In this document: in pieces, positions 22,647 to 31,600 of the stretch
How the letters are laid out: every line of letters begins with the position of its first letter
How positions within the stretch are numbered: the stretch's first letter is position 1
Assembly: GCA_034432935.1 (NCBI GenBank)
Contig: DAOUBD010000041.1
Span: 1 to 36,906, forward strand
Length of the DNA: 36,906 bases
Source: DAOUAG01 sp034432935
GTDB taxonomy: Bacteria > Chloroflexota > Dehalococcoidia > SM23-28-2 > RBG-16-64-32
Direction of reading: 5' to 3'
Program-made: the position numbers and the translations under genes
The notes under the pieces: generated by a model
Seen by the model: the letters and a program-made list of their open reading frames with translations, nothing else
What the model was told of the DNA's origin: nothing
Databases searched by the model: none

Positions 22647-22964
22647 ATGGTGAACCTGCCGGATGAGATGAGTCACATGCAAGAGTCCATGGGAGGGATG
22701 GAGGATATGCTCTCTCCGCTCAAAGAGAGCCCGGGGTCTTATTCAGCTCTTCAGCTCCACTTTCTACGCCGCCTGGACCGCCTGCTCCGGCTCCGCGCTG
22801 AGCAGTCGGGCCAGCTCAACGAGGATGGCCTGCACCTTATAGACAGGGCCATCTATTCCACCTATTGCGACGCCGTTGATCTGGGCGTCGCCGCAGAGGC
22901 GCAGAAGCTGCTCCACCGCCTGTCGGTCTCGCCGCCCGCCAGGCAGCGCAGCGAGCAGCGCTAA
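22647..22964 (+). CDS. Hypothetical protein, 105 aa
   Basis: Not recognised. The N-terminal 30 residues are Met-, Gly- and Glu-rich (MSHMQESMGGMEDMLSPLKES). Residues about 38-95 are predicted helical by composition, with ALQLHFLRRLDRLLRLRAEQSG and IDRAIYSTYCDAVDLGVAAEAQKLL forming a likely two-helix hairpin. No signal or membrane segment. It has its own promoter, is separated from the riboswitch gene by a terminator, and is convergent to the FAH gene. Base composition is like the neighbours, so it is probably a real gene. Confidence 0.6.
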   Translation: MVNLPDEMSHMQESMGGMEDMLSPLKESPGSYSALQLHFLRRLDRLLRLRAEQSGQLNEDGLHLIDRAIYSTYCDAVDLGVAAEAQKLLHRLSVSPPARQRSEQR

Positions 22965-23018
22965 GCGCCCGAAGGCCGCGCCGGGCCGCCATGCGGCCGG
23001 GCGCTTGCGCCTGCCCCG

Positions 23019-23801
23019 CTAATCTCGCTCCCGCACCACGGGGTTCCCTAGGACTCCGATCCCCTCTACCTCCACCTCCACCACATCCCCGTCCTCGAGC
23101 CGTGGCGGCTCCCCAGGGGTCCCGGTGAAGATCAGATCGCCTGGCTCCAGCGTCATGACCTGGGAGGCGAAGCTCACCAGTTCCGCTACTCCGAAGATCA
23201 GGGCCGATGTGCTGGCGGCCTGCGCCTCCCTCCCGTTCACCCTGGTGCGGAGGTAGAGGCCCGACGGGTCCAACCCGGTGGCGATGACGGGACCGATGGG
23301 CGAGAAGGTGTCCGAACCTTTGGCCCGCCACCACTGGACGTCATCCCGTTGCCAGTGCCGGGCGCTCACATCGTTGCCGCAGGTGTAGCCAAGGACATAC
23401 GCCAGGGCGTCCTGGGCCTGGACCTTGCGGCACCTCTTGCCGATGACGGCCACTAGCTCCCCCTCGGCGTCCACACGCCTGGCGCCCAGCGGCAAGACGA
23501 TGGCCTCGCCCGGGCCGATGACGGAGGAGGACGGCTTGAGGAAGAGCTGCGGCACGGAGGGCGCTTCTTCCTGGCCCAGCACGGCCTTGCCCGTCGGCAC
23601 ATGCGACTGGTAGTTCACTGCGGCCGCCAGGATCTTCCCGGGCCGAGGCACAGGGGCCAGGAGCGCCACTTCCTGCAAAGCCACGGCCTCCGCCGACACC
23701 CGGTACTCGCCAAAGATATCGCCATCCAGACGATAGAGGCTCCTGCCCTCCAGCAGGCCATACTGGTCGCGGCCGTGATAACGGAAGCGGGCGATAAGCA
23801 T
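23019..23801 (-). CDS. Fumarylacetoacetate hydrolase family protein
   Basis: A 260-residue FAH-superfamily enzyme acting on 2-oxo or acyl-pyruvate-like substrates. The N-terminal MLIARFRYHGRDQYGLLEG is typical. The metal site is formed by DAEGELVAVIGK and YTCGNDVSARHWQ; then WWRAKGSDTFSPIGPVIA and LEPGDLIFTGTPGEPPRLEDGDVVEVEVEGIG. I prefer the ATG at 23799-23801; the frame is open further up but runs into the PIG-L gene. The start follows the PIG-L stop by one base (TGAGATG), so they are translationally coupled. The substrate is unknown. Confidence 0.9.
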   Translation of the reverse strand: MLIARFRYHGRDQYGLLEGRSLYRLDGDIFGEYRVSAEAVALQEVALLAPVPRPGKILAAAVNYQSHVPTGKAVLGQEEAPSVPQLFLKPSSSVIGPGEAIVLPLGARRVDAEGELVAVIGKRCRKVQAQDALAYVLGYTCGNDVSARHWQRDDVQWWRAKGSDTFSPIGPVIATGLDPSGLYLRTRVNGREAQAASTSALIFGVAELVSFASQVMTLEPGDLIFTGTPGEPPRLEDGDVVEVEVEGIGVLGNPVVRERD

Positions 23802-23802
23802 C

Positions 23803-24534
23803 TCAGAAGGGGAGCTGGATGCGGCGGAACCGTTCCACGTAACGGCCATCTGGCTCGGACCAGAAGCGGCGCAGGCGCTCCGCCATCTCCTCCATATCTC
23901 CTATCTGGCTCCGGTGCTGGCTTAGGGCCCGAAACTTGAGATCGATGACGGAGCTGATATCGACCTCGAAGTTGGTGTCGGAGCTGCTCCACATGAAGAC
24001 TTCTTTGACGCTAAAGGGTTCTAGCCCCTCTTCCAAAAGCTCTGGGAAGCTTGGACGGTTGCGGGCTATAGGGTAGACGGCGTCCAGGGCCACCTCCCCA
24101 GTACAGCGATGGTCCGGGTGGTTGATGAAGGAGTTCCGAACGATCTGGTTGGGGTCGTGGGTGAAGACGGCATAGGGCTGTAGGCGCCGGATGTACCGGA
24201 CCACCTCCCGCATCAGCTCCGGCGTGTACTTCAGCTCCCCGTCCACGTGATCGAGGAAGAACACATCCTTCACGCCCAGGACCCGGGCGGCGGCCCGCTG
24301 TTCCTCCTTGCGCAGGGGTATCAGCTTATCGGCGGTCATCTCGGGGTCGTCGGAGCCCTTGGAGCCATCGGTGCAGATCAGATAGTAGAACTCCCATCCC
24401 TGTTTCGACCAGAGGGCCACGGTACCGCCCGCGCCAAACTCCGAATCGTCCGGATGCGCCGCTATGACCAAGGCGCGCCTGGGCCCCGGCGGCTCCTCGA
24501 TGGGCATCTTTACGTCTTCCAATCCAGCAGGCAT
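23803..24534 (-). CDS. PIG-L family zinc deacetylase (LmbE-like)
   Basis: About 243 residues. The zinc motif AHPDD is in ALVIAAHPDDSEFGAGGTVALW and the second histidine block is HPDHRCTGEVALDAVYPIARNRP. YYLICTDGSKGSDDPEM and RKEEQRAAARVLGVKDVFFLDHVDGEL are typical of LmbE proteins that remove N-acetyl groups from sugars. The start at 24534 is preferred; ATGs at 24507 and further upstream (24600) are possible, but the latter would cover the lexA promoter region. The gene is divergent from lexA. Confidence 0.88.
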   Translation of the reverse strand: MPAGLEDVKMPIEEPPGPRRALVIAAHPDDSEFGAGGTVALWSKQGWEFYYLICTDGSKGSDDPEMTADKLIPLRKEEQRAAARVLGVKDVFFLDHVDGELKYTPELMREVVRYIRRLQPYAVFTHDPNQIVRNSFINHPDHRCTGEVALDAVYPIARNRPSFPELLEEGLEPFSVKEVFMWSSSDTNFEVDISSVIDLKFRALSQHRSQIGDMEEMAERLRRFWSEPDGRYVERFRRIQLPF

Positions 24535-24593
24535 CCTAAGCCTTTCTATGAATAGTGGCGGGTGAAGGGAATTGTATCCGTGCCGGCCGTCTA

Positions 24594-24622
24594 TTGACAA
24601 TCGAACGTATGGTCTCTAGACT
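24594..24622 (+). promoter_or_regulatory. lexA promoter
   Basis: TTGACA (24594-24599), 17-bp spacer, TAGACT (24617-24622). The LexA box lies directly downstream, around the predicted transcription start. Confidence 0.7.
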
Positions 24623-24631
24623 TTTGTTCTA

Positions 24632-24647
24632 GCGAACAAAGGTTCGC
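24632..24647. promoter_or_regulatory. LexA operator (Gram-positive type SOS box)
   Basis: GCGAACAAAGGTTCGC is a perfect 6-4-6 palindrome that matches the CGAACnnnnGTTCG consensus. A partial second site, CGAAC-N4-GGTCT, lies at 24602-24615 inside the promoter spacer. Position over the transcription start fits autorepression of lexA. Confidence 0.85.
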
Positions 24648-24745
24648 TTTCATGACCAGTCGCGCCAAGAGGCCAGGGCCTAGATGACAACCACCAGAGC
24701 TGGACGCACCGGGGCCAAGACAAGCCGCCGGGGAGGAGAGCTGAC

Positions 24746-25387
24746 ATGAGAGATCTCTCACCGAAGCAGAGGGCGATCTACGAATACATCCAAGAGTTCA
24801 TCGACGAACACGATTACCCACCCAGTATCCGCCAGATACAGGAGGCCTGTGATATCAGCTCTACCTCGGTCGTCGACTACAACCTGCGCATCCTGGAGAA
24901 GCTGGGATATATCCGCCGGGACCGGGAGGTCTCCCGGGCCATCGAGGTGATCCACCCGAAGGGCCGCCGGCCCCGGGTGGTGCCCGTGCCCCTCATCGGC
25001 ACCATCGCTGCCGGCCAACCGATCCCAGTGCCCAGCGCCGACACTTGGCAGAGCTACGACCAGACCGAGACCATCGAGATATCGCCGGATCTCATCGGCG
25101 AGCGCGAAAACGTCTACGCGCTGCGGGTCAAGGGCCAGTCTATGATCGACGCCCTGGTCAACGACGGAGACATTGTGCTCCTCCAGGCGACCAAAGCCGT
25201 CGAGGATGGCGAGATGGTGGCCGCCTGGCTGAAGCGAGAGCAGGAAGCCACCCTCAAGAGGTTCTACCGGGAGGGCGGCCGCGTGCGGCTGCAACCGGCC
25301 AACCAGTCCATGGAGCCGATCTACACGGACCCCGATAACATCGAGGTCCAGGGCAAGGTTATCGCCGCCATCCGGCCCATCAGCTGA
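24746..25387 (+). CDS. lexA: SOS repressor LexA
   Basis: A 213-residue repressor of DNA-damage genes that cleaves itself when RecA is activated. The N-terminal winged helix covers about 1-65 (LSPKQRAIYEYIQEFIDEHDYPPSIRQI). The Ala89-Gly90 cleavage site is in GTIAAGQPIP, the nucleophile Ser132 in VKGQSMIDALVNDGD, and the base Lys171 in EATLKRFYRE. GGGGAGGAGAG precedes the ATG. Its own operator lies upstream, so it is autoregulated. Confidence 0.97.
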   Translation: MRDLSPKQRAIYEYIQEFIDEHDYPPSIRQIQEACDISSTSVVDYNLRILEKLGYIRRDREVSRAIEVIHPKGRRPRVVPVPLIGTIAAGQPIPVPSADTWQSYDQTETIEISPDLIGERENVYALRVKGQSMIDALVNDGDIVLLQATKAVEDGEMVAAWLKREQEATLKRFYREGGRVRLQPANQSMEPIYTDPDNIEVQGKVIAAIRPIS

Positions 25388-25410
25388 GGCGCCGACGGGC
25401 GGCTTGGCCT

Positions 25411-25418
25411 GCTATAAT
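25411..25418 (+). promoter_or_regulatory. Extended -10 promoter of the DppD-type ATPase gene
   Basis: TGCTATAAT (TGn plus a perfect TATAAT at 25413-25418) lies 60 bp before the start. No good -35 is present, as is common for extended -10 promoters. Confidence 0.55.
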
Positions 25419-25477
25419 CGTAACGTCAAAACACCAAAGCCCTGCTACGGCGCGACCTTCCGCGCCAGGAAGCTTCC

Positions 25478-26461
25478 TTGGATAGACCCGTCCTGCGCGT
25501 CACCAGCCTCCGGGCGGAGTTCTTGACCCCTGAGGGGGCCATCACAGCCGTCAACGGCGTCAGCTTCAGCCTGCGCAGGGGTTCCACCCTGGCTATCACG
25601 GGGGAGAGCGGATCAGGCAAGTCCACCCTGGCCCTATGTATCCTCAAGCTCCTGCCCCACCCAGGGCGTATCACAGGGGGCCGCATCGAGCTGGAAGGCA
25701 TCGACATCCTATCGCTGCCGCCCGAAGAGCTGCGCAAGGTGAGGGGCCGCCAGATCGGCATCGTCTTCCAGGACCCCAGTAGCGGCCTCAACCCCGTGCT
25801 GCCCGCGGGCATCCAGGTCGAGGAGACCATCACTACCCACCGGCCCGTGTCCCGCCGTGAGGCCCGCCGGCAGGTGGTCCAGGCGCTAGCCCGAATGGGG
25901 CTGCCCGACCCCGAGGCTGTGGCGGCCCGCTACCCCTTCCAGCTATCGGGCGGGATGTCCCAGCGAGTGATGCTGGCCATCGCCACGGCCCTCAACCCCA
26001 AAGTTCTGATCCTGGACGAACCGACCTCCGCCCTGGACGTCACCGTTCAGGCTGCCATCCTGGAAGACCTGCGCCGGATCCAGAGCCAGCAAGGGACCGC
26101 CCTCCTTCTCATCTCTCACGACCTGGGCGTGGTGGCCCAGATGGCCGATGAGGTGGCCGTGATGTACGCCGGGTCCATCGTAGAGCAAGCGCCAGCGAGG
26201 CAGCTCTTCGAAAGCCCACGGCACCCCTATACGGCGTCGCTCCTGGCCAGCCGCCCCCGCTGGGACCAGGACGGGCCTCACCGCCTGGCCTTCATCCGGG
26301 GCAGCCCGCCCAGCCTCATCGACCTGCCAGAGGGCTGCCCGTTCTTGCCTCGCTGCAACAAGGCCACAACCCGCTGCCGCTCCGGCCCGGCTCCGGCCCT
26401 GACCGGCGTCGCAGAGGGACACCTCGTGGCCTGCTACAACCCGATGTACCAGCGGGCCTGA
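25478..26461 (+). CDS. dppD: Peptide-type ABC transporter ATP-binding protein, DppD-like
   Basis: A 327-residue ATPase. Walker A TGESGSGKST (about 46-55), Q-loop VFQDPSSGLNPV, signature LSGGMSQRVMLAIA, Walker B VLILDEPTSALDVT and switch HDLGVVAQM are intact. The C-terminal FLPRCNKATTRC is the oligopeptide-transporter extension with its cysteines. The start is TTG, preceded by AGGAAG. It stands alone: neither permeases nor the usual DppF partner are adjacent. It may serve the dppB-dppC-SBP operon 3.6 kb to the left, but that is inference. Confidence 0.9.
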   Translation: MDRPVLRVTSLRAEFLTPEGAITAVNGVSFSLRRGSTLAITGESGSGKSTLALCILKLLPHPGRITGGRIELEGIDILSLPPEELRKVRGRQIGIVFQDPSSGLNPVLPAGIQVEETITTHRPVSRREARRQVVQALARMGLPDPEAVAARYPFQLSGGMSQRVMLAIATALNPKVLILDEPTSALDVTVQAAILEDLRRIQSQQGTALLLISHDLGVVAQMADEVAVMYAGSIVEQAPARQLFESPRHPYTASLLASRPRWDQDGPHRLAFIRGSPPSLIDLPEGCPFLPRCNKATTRCRSGPAPALTGVAEGHLVACYNPMYQRA

Positions 26462-26471
26462 GCGCCGTGGA

Positions 26472-27485
26472 CTAGCGGGGCGCAGCACCGGCCGGCGTCC
26501 GGGCCAGGTCCTGGGCCAGCAGTTCCAGGGAGACCTCCTCATCGTACAGGCCGCTCTTGACGGCGGCGTCGGCCTCCACAATGCGGGCCAGGGCAGCCCG
26601 AATAGCGGATATGGACTGGCGGGAGGCCTGATCCAGGAGCCGCTCTAGGCCATACCCCCTCTGTCCGAGCTGGGAGCCGATGTGGGAGGCAGTGGCGCCA
26701 GCGTCCAGCATCTCCCTGGCCACCGCCAGCCGCCGGTAGCGCGTCTCGATGGCCTTCAAGAGGGCGCTGGGATTCTGGCCTCGAGCCAAGAGCTCGTGCA
26801 GCAGCCGGACCACAGCCGACGGCCTGGCCTCCACGATAGCGTCCAGCAGGTCCCAGATGGCGAGTTCGCTGGCGGCGGCCACCAGGCGCCGCACATCGGC
26901 CTCGGTCACGGGCTGGCCGTTGCCGAAGGCGGCCAGCTTCTCCAGCTCGTTGGCCAGCGCCCAGGTGTCGTTGCCCACGAGGTCCGCCAGCAGGCCGGCC
27001 GCCCGGGGCTCCAGGCGCAGGCCCATCTTACGGGCCCGGGCGCCGATCCAGGCGGGCACGGCCCTGGGCTCAGGCAGGGGGAAGGCCAGTATGCGGGCCC
27101 TGGGCCGCAGCGCTTCTAGAAGGGCATGCCCGACCGCAACGGCGCTGTCCACGAGCACCAGCACGGTGGTCTCCGGCATCCTAGCGACGTATTCGCAGAG
27201 GCCCTGCCACGGGCCGGCGCCTGGAGCTCTCTTGCTCCCGGCCCGAGCAGCGCGACGGCCACTAGAGGCAGTGGAGGCAAAGAGCCCCTCCAAGATCACC
27301 AGCCGGCACGTGCCCAAGAAAGGCGCCGTGTCGCAGGCCGCGATGACCTCTTGGGGGGTCGTCTGGGCTGCCGCCAGGACGACGGTGTTCGTAGACAGCA
27401 TGCCATCGCTATCCAGCTCCGCCTTAAGATCCTGGAGGGCCTCCCGACGGGAGAGGGCGTCATCGCCGTAGAGGATGTAGAGCAT
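26472..27485 (-). CDS. holA: DNA polymerase III delta subunit
   Basis: Delta opens the beta sliding clamp within the clamp loader. About 337 residues. The N-terminus MLYILYGDDALSRREALQDLK and the LGTCRLVILEGLFA block are typical of bacterial HolA, followed by TTVLVLVDSAV, ARKMGLRLEPRAAGLLADLVGNDTWALANELEKLAAF (about 170-206) and the helical C-terminal domain with LLHELLARGQNPSALLKAIETRYRRL. The ATG at 27485 aligns best with the family; another in-frame ATG is at 27500. It is the last core gene before the tRNA-Sec fragment. Confidence 0.9.
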   Translation of the reverse strand: MLYILYGDDALSRREALQDLKAELDSDGMLSTNTVVLAAAQTTPQEVIAACDTAPFLGTCRLVILEGLFASTASSGRRAARAGSKRAPGAGPWQGLCEYVARMPETTVLVLVDSAVAVGHALLEALRPRARILAFPLPEPRAVPAWIGARARKMGLRLEPRAAGLLADLVGNDTWALANELEKLAAFGNGQPVTEADVRRLVAAASELAIWDLLDAIVEARPSAVVRLLHELLARGQNPSALLKAIETRYRRLAVAREMLDAGATASHIGSQLGQRGYGLERLLDQASRQSISAIRAALARIVEADAAVKSGLYDEEVSLELLAQDLARTPAGAAPR

Positions 27486-27645
27486 CGCCACAGCGAGCAT
27501 AAGGCGCGGCGGCGGCGACCTTCAACAGGCGGAAGTCGCAGGGCATGTAAGCAGGCCTTGGGCCTATGGGGGCTACAACGTCGATTGGGCCACCATCGCC
27601 GAGGCCTCACCCGCGGAGTCGCTCCGGCAATCGTGGACCTACATC

Positions 27646-27710
27646 TGGCGGGAGTGCATGGGAGTCGAACCCACCCGGGACGGTGCTGCCGCCCCGCAAC
27701 GGTTTTGAAG
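27646..27710 (-). tRNA. selC: 3' half of tRNA-Sec (selC); 5' half displaced or deleted
   Basis: Minus strand, from 27710 downward: anticodon loop CUUCAAA (27710-27704) with anticodon UCA; 3' anticodon strand ACCG-UUG; an 8-bp variable arm (27696-27689 with 27683-27676) around CAGCA; T arm GUGGG-UUCGACU-CCCAU; acceptor strand GCACUCCC; discriminator G; CCA (27648-27646). The long variable arm and 8+5 acceptor/T layout identify tRNA-Sec. On the 5' side the sequence stops matching: the base-pairing partner of ACCG is absent and there is no D arm. A GGGAGGGC (27728-27721) pairs 7 of 8 with the acceptor strand but leaves no room for a D arm. It cannot fold as a working tRNA. Confidence 0.75.
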
Positions 27711-27815
27711 TTCGGCGCAGGCCCTCCCACGGCCTCGCGTTACGGCCATTTTAGGCCCATTTCGTATCTGAGATCGAGGCCTCGTGATCCCGTCCAGTGC
27801 CACTCGGTGCCAGGG

Positions 27816-27852
27816 TTGATCACCAACTTTGTGACCAACTTGTGACCAATTG
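27816..27852. repeat. Three tandem copies of a 12-bp repeat near the tRNA-Sec junction
   Basis: TTGATCACCAAC (27816-27827), TTTGTGACCAAC (27828-27839) and TTGTGACCAATTG (27840-27852). They begin 106 bp from the tRNA break and resemble the short repeated arm sites that tyrosine integrases bind. Nearby, GTGCCA also occurs twice (27797-27812). Confidence 0.5.
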
Positions 27853-28183
27853 CTGAGCAGGTTAGCATTTGTCAGGCGGCGCGGTCCTTCGCGTCACCGG
27901 CTGAGCAATCGAGAGGGCTGGCAGCACCATGGCGCAGTAAGAGACAACAGTTTCAATGATTGCCTGTCGGGTTGGCCCGATCGCATCACACTAAGGAGGG
28001 ACGCTTCTAATAGGGGGCAGAGGTCCTCCGGTGACCGCTACGACAGTTCCCGCAGGGTGGCAGGCGATCATCGGGGTCGTCAAGCTGGACGCTCCAGCGG
28101 CGGTTCGTGCAGCAGTAGCGGGCCACTTCGGGCTTCCCGCCAACTGAGTAAACCGTTTTTCCTCTCCTTCCCTCCACCATCGC
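27853..28183. other. Gene-poor stretch of the island
   Basis: No convincing gene. The only short frame with some coding look is a 38-codon GTG-initiated one at 28031-28147 without a clear ribosome site or known motif. No terminator, tRNA or CRISPR-like repeat is seen. Confidence 0.5.
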
Positions 28184-28546
28184 CTAATGGCTGGTCGGTC
28201 TAGGTGGCGGAGGGTCCTCGGCCAGTCGCCGGCTCTGGAGAAGCCGACGCCAATCGTCTTTGGTGCGGACCTCGCCAGACAGGGAGCGAAACATCTTCAC
28301 CGCCTCTGGTGACCTCCTCATGATGTCCGCAATATCCGAAGGGACCTTTCCCGCCAAGAGGATAAGCTCGTCTGGATCCGCGCCCAACTCATCGGCCAAG
28401 CGGCGAACGGTCTTCTCGCTGGGCGGAGGCATGCGGTCATTCTCAATCTTCGAGAGATAAGTGAAGTCAATGCCTACGCGGCGGGCCAGCTCTCGTTGGC
28501 TGAATCTCCGCCCCTTGCGAAGCTCGCGCAATCTTTGGCCGAACAT
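28184..28546 (-). CDS. Cro/C1-type helix-turn-helix regulator of the defence cluster
   Basis: A 120-residue protein with an N-terminal XRE domain (about 1-62): FGQRLRELRKGRRFSQRELARRVGIDFTYLSKIEND and SEKTVRRLADELGADPDELILLAG. A helical tail (KVPSDIADIMRRSPEAVKMFRSL) follows, then a Pro-rich end. The ATG at 28546 is preferred; a GTG at 28564 adds six residues. It is divergent from the large helicase gene with 122 bp between them, so it most likely controls that operon and itself, as XRE regulators do in many defence islands. Confidence 0.85.
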   Translation of the reverse strand: MFGQRLRELRKGRRFSQRELARRVGIDFTYLSKIENDRMPPPSEKTVRRLADELGADPDELILLAGKVPSDIADIMRRSPEAVKMFRSLSGEVRTKDDWRRLLQSRRLAEDPPPPRPTSH

Positions 28547-28668
28547 CACGAGGTGCTCTTGCACGAGAAACTACAAGAAGCCCTATCATGTAGGCCGACA
28601 GGCCGCAACTCCTCCGGGTGGGACCCTGAGGCACCGGTTGCCCGGCGTCACGAGGATGGGACCGCGGG

Positions 28669-31600
28669 ATGGACGTATTCGACCTTCGGGATCAGGTTAT
28701 TCGCGAGTACCGGGGCTATGTGGAGGGCTTCCTCAACATAGCGGACCCCCGCGTTAAGGATTTCGTGCTGGACCACCTGCAGAGGGAAACCCTATGGCCG
28801 GAGCCCCTCGTCCAGCTCAATCCTGCCTATGAAAAAGGACGCCATGTCCAGGACCTCGCGGATGAGGGGTACCTCCACCCGTTATGTGCTCGCGTCTTCC
28901 CCTTCCGTCTCTACCGGCACCAAGAGGAGGCTATTCTGCGGGGCATCCAAGGCCGTCACTTCATAGTGTCCAGCGGCACCGGGTCTGGTAAGAGCCTCAC
29001 GTACTGGGTACCCATCATCGACTTCATCCTCAAGAACAACCCGGAGACGGAAGGAGTGCGTGCGATCATCGTTTACCCCATGAACGCCCTGGCCAACTCC
29101 CAGCTCGATTCGATCCGCCGGGACCTGGCGCGAGACCCAGAAGCTCAGCGGCTCATTCGCGTGCGCCGCTTCACCGGCCAGGAGACTTTTGAAGAGAAGG
29201 AGCAAATCAGGGAACACCCGCCGCACATCCTGCTCACCAACTATGTGATGCTGGAGTACCTCCTAACGCGGCCGGAAGACCGACGATTCCTCCAGCGTAC
29301 GTTGACGAGCCAGGTGACCTTCCTGGTGGTAGATGAACTCCACACTTACCGAGGGCGGCAAGGAGCCGACGTCGCCTTACTCCTACGTCGAGTGCGGGCT
29401 CGCTGTGGGAACCCTGGCCTAACCTGTATCGGAACTAGCGCGACCATAGCCACAGGCGGTACGCGGGCTGAGCGTCGGGCGCGCATCTCCGAGGTGGCCA
29501 ATCGCCTGTTTGGAGTTACGGTTGATCCCCAAGATGTGATCGAAGAACACCTGCGCCGGCTGACCGATGGGGCCCCGGTGGATGCCGAGAAATTGCGAGA
29601 ATCAGTAGCGACACCATTGGCCCAAGACGATGTCACTGCGCTTAGAGGCCATCCACTGCTCAGATGGGTTGAGAGTGTCTTCGGCGTCGAAACAGAAGAG
29701 GGAGGCGTCCTCCGTCGGCGTATACCAATCACCCTGACAGAGGGGGCATCCCGACTAAGCGAGGAGACAGGACTGCCCTGGGAGCTCTGTCGCGAGCGGC
29801 TGAAGGACGCCTTCCGCGTCGGCTCTCAAGTGATCCCCCCTGACTCAGCCGAGGAACTGCCCCTATTTGCCTTCAAACTACACCAGTTCATCTCGCAGAG
29901 TGGGTCTGTTCATGCCACGTTGGAGCCGCCCGACAACCGGAGGCTGACCCTGGCCGGCCAGGTATACGGAGAGCGGGACGGAAGCGCCTTGTTCTATCCT
30001 CTTCTGTTCTGCCGAGTTTGCGGCCAGGACTTTTACCAAGTGCTGTGGGATCGGCAGGCCAGTCGCCTCTTGCCAGTTCATCCGTTTGCCCCCTTGGATG
30101 AAGAGGGCGAGGAGCGAACTGGCGGCTATTTCCTACTGGATGACAGGCAGGAAGTCTGGTCTGGCGAGCTTGAGGACCTGCCAGATAACTGGTTTCGACG
30201 CACAGCTCGCGGCCTCAAGATCGAGCACCGATATCAGCCCTTCGTGCCTGAGCGGCTCATGGTTCGGTCTGACGGCTGCGTAACAGTGGACTCGGGAGCG
30301 GTAGGCGGCTGGTTCCTGAAAAGACCCCTCCCGTTCTGCCCAAACTGCGGGGAGGTTTACACCCTGCGTGATAAAGATGACTGGCGAAAGCTGTCTCGCA
30401 TCTCAAGCGAGGGCCGCAGCAGCGCGACGACCGTCCTGTCCATCGCCGTGGTCGACGGGATGCGGCGGGACGAGGCGACGCCCACCTCGGCTCGCAAGTT
30501 GCTTGCCTTTACTGATAACCGCCAGGACGCCGCCCTTCAGGCGGGACATCTCAATGACTTCGTGACCACGGTCCGAGTTCGGGCGGCACTCCTGCGGGCA
30601 ACGCAGGAATCCGGGGGTCTCTCGCAAGACGCGTTGCCCGACCGGATCTTTAACGCTATCGAGTTGCCACAGGAAGAATACGCCCGAGTTCCAGCTGAAC
30701 ACGGCCCCCTCCGCCAAAGGAACGAAGACGCCCTCCGGAGGCTCCTAGAATTCCGCGTCTATGAGGACCTCCGGCGCGGCTGGCGCATCACGTTACCCAA
30801 TCTTGAGCAGTGCGGTCTTCTGCGCATCGACTACGAGGGCCTAACCGGTGTCTGTGCAGACGACCGCTTCTGGGCACGCCACCCGCTTCTGGCCGGGCTA
30901 ACACCAGAACAGCGAGAAGGGATTGTTCGGCCCCTCCTCGACTACATGCGGGAAAACTTGGCAGTTCGCGTCCATTGTCTCCAGCCGGAGGCCCAAAGCC
31001 GATTGCGCCGCCAAGCGGTCGAGGTGCTCAAGGACCCATGGTCCGTCGATGAAAGTGAGGATCTGCGGCAGGCCAGCGTGTTTGTAGAACCTGGGCTACG
31101 CGCGGATCGGGCAGAACACGAGATGAGCCTTTCCGAGCGTAGCCGCGCCGGGCTCTTCTTGCGCCGGCCCGATCTATGGGGTACACGGGAAAAGCTTACC
31201 CGCGACGAGTATCTGGAAGTCATGCGTGCGCTTCTTGAGACGCTCCAAGACGGTGGATTCCTCATCAGGGTCATGAGCCCGGGTGGGCAGCCGGGTTTCC
31301 AAGTTCGCAGCGATTGCCTCCGCTGGATGCCGGGGGATGGCCGGGTTCCCGAACCTAGTCCGCTTCGCTCCCGTCGACTGCCCGGGAGAGAGGCGGTGGA
31401 GCGGGTCAGCAACGTTTACTTCCAGGAGCTCTATCGTAGGGCGGCGGCCCTATTGCGTGAGCTGGAGGCGAGGGAGCACACGGCCCAGGTCCCGTACGAA
31501 CGGCGGCAAGAGCGAGAGCAACGGTTCCGCGATGGCGTCCTGCCCCTACTGTATTGCTCGCCTACAATGGAGCTGGGCATCGACATAGCTGACCTGCTGG

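Noticed and set aside
27541..27705. A plus-strand frame reading RPWAYGGYNVDWATIAEASP across the tRNA fragment
   Set aside because: It runs through the tRNA sequence, lacks a start codon with a ribosome site and matches no family I know.
27640..27730. An intact tRNA-Sec gene
   Set aside because: The D arm is absent and the 5' anticodon strand does not pair, so only the 3' half can be claimed.
28031..28147. A 38-codon GTG-initiated frame in the island
   Set aside because: No ribosome site, motif or coding signature strong enough to call it a gene.
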